Below are positions 6,714 through 6,806 of a DNA stretch of 6,806 nucleotides, piece by piece (positions within the stretch are counted from its first letter, which is position 1; every line of letters starts with the position of its first letter). Source of the DNA: Gammaproteobacteria bacterium (lineage in GTDB: Bacteria; Pseudomonadota; Gammaproteobacteria; Steroidobacterales; Woeseiaceae); assembly GCA_003645495.1 (NCBI GenBank), contig QNFK01000100.1, forward strand, positions 1 through 6,806, read 5' to 3'. Under the pieces are notes generated by a model. The model searched no databases. It had not been told where the DNA came from and saw nothing but the letters and a program-made list of their open reading frames with translations. The position numbers and the translations under genes were made by a program.

Positions 6714-6806
6714 TTCCTGTGCCGGCACATCGCGCCCGATCCTGCTCGACACGTAGTCCCTGCTACGTCTCTCACACGATCGAACGCGCTGCACGCGGCA
6801 CAGAAA
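6714..6806. repeat. Long imperfect palindrome, running off the window end
   Basis: The sequence folds back on itself around a perfect inner hairpin ACGTAG-TCCCTG-CTACGT (6751-6768). Moving outwards, paired blocks are CGATC/GATCG (6737-6741 with 6778-6782), CGCG/CGCG (6731-6734 with 6785-6788) and CTGTGCCG/CGGCACAG (6717-6724 with 6796-6803), separated by internal loops of similar size on both sides. T6714 and T6715 also pair with A6806 and A6805, so the repeat still matches at the last base. About 30 pairs are possible in total. There is no T-run typical of an intrinsic terminator. A dispersed intergenic palindrome or small non-autonomous mobile element is the best guess. Confidence 0.5.

Noticed and set aside
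6644..6806. A reading frame from ATG 6644 open to the window end (54 codons) after a G-rich sequence.
   Set aside because: More than half of it lies in the long palindrome, its product is rich in Arg, Ser and Cys with no recognisable domain, and it is cut by the edge. A chance frame is more likely; sequence beyond 6806 would decide.
6714..6806. Integron attC site.
   Set aside because: The long imperfect palindrome suggests it, but the GTTRRRY/RYYYAAC core sites expected at the ends are not present, and no integron genes are seen.

Overview
The window comes from a Gram-negative bacterium, most likely a gammaproteobacterium of moderate GC content. The grounds are two resistance-nodulation-division (RND) efflux permeases, two adaptor lipoproteins with proteobacterial-type signal peptides, sigma70-like promoter elements and a REP-like palindrome between genes. 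The species cannot be identified from the sequence alone. All convincing genes are on the + strand.

Layout. Positions 1-612 hold the last 203 codons of an RND permease whose start lies outside the window. Positions 613-1094 are an intergenic stretch of about 480 bases with no convincing gene. It contains two back-to-back perfect hairpins right after the stop codon (618-649), a REP-like palindrome (688-702), a larger stem enclosing two small hairpins (765-836), an inverted repeat (983-1009) and a good extended -10 promoter (1012-1039). Positions 1095-6598 are a compact three-gene operon: adaptor lipoprotein A (1095-2180), adaptor lipoprotein B (2241-3335) and an HAE-1-like RND permease (3368-6598), with gaps of 60 and 32 bases. 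Positions 6599-6806 contain no convincing gene; from about 6714 to the window edge there is a long imperfect palindrome that is still pairing where the sequence stops.

How the genes work together. The three operon genes should form an inner-membrane, proton-driven efflux pump: the permease captures substrate from the periplasm or outer leaflet, and the lipid-anchored adaptors join it to an outer-membrane channel of the TolC type. No channel gene and no local regulator gene is present, so both would have to be encoded elsewhere.

The most notable points are: (1) two different adaptors, about half identical, serve a single permease, the arrangement known from TriABC of Pseudomonas aeruginosa; (2) two residues of the AcrB-type proton relay (Asp408 and Lys940) are Asn in this permease, and the Lys940 position is also Asn in the upstream permease fragment; (3) there are several structured non-coding elements, one of which pairs a strong Shine-Dalgarno sequence with a perfect anti-Shine-Dalgarno. 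I see no clearly new class of system; the two-adaptor pump is the best candidate for follow-up.
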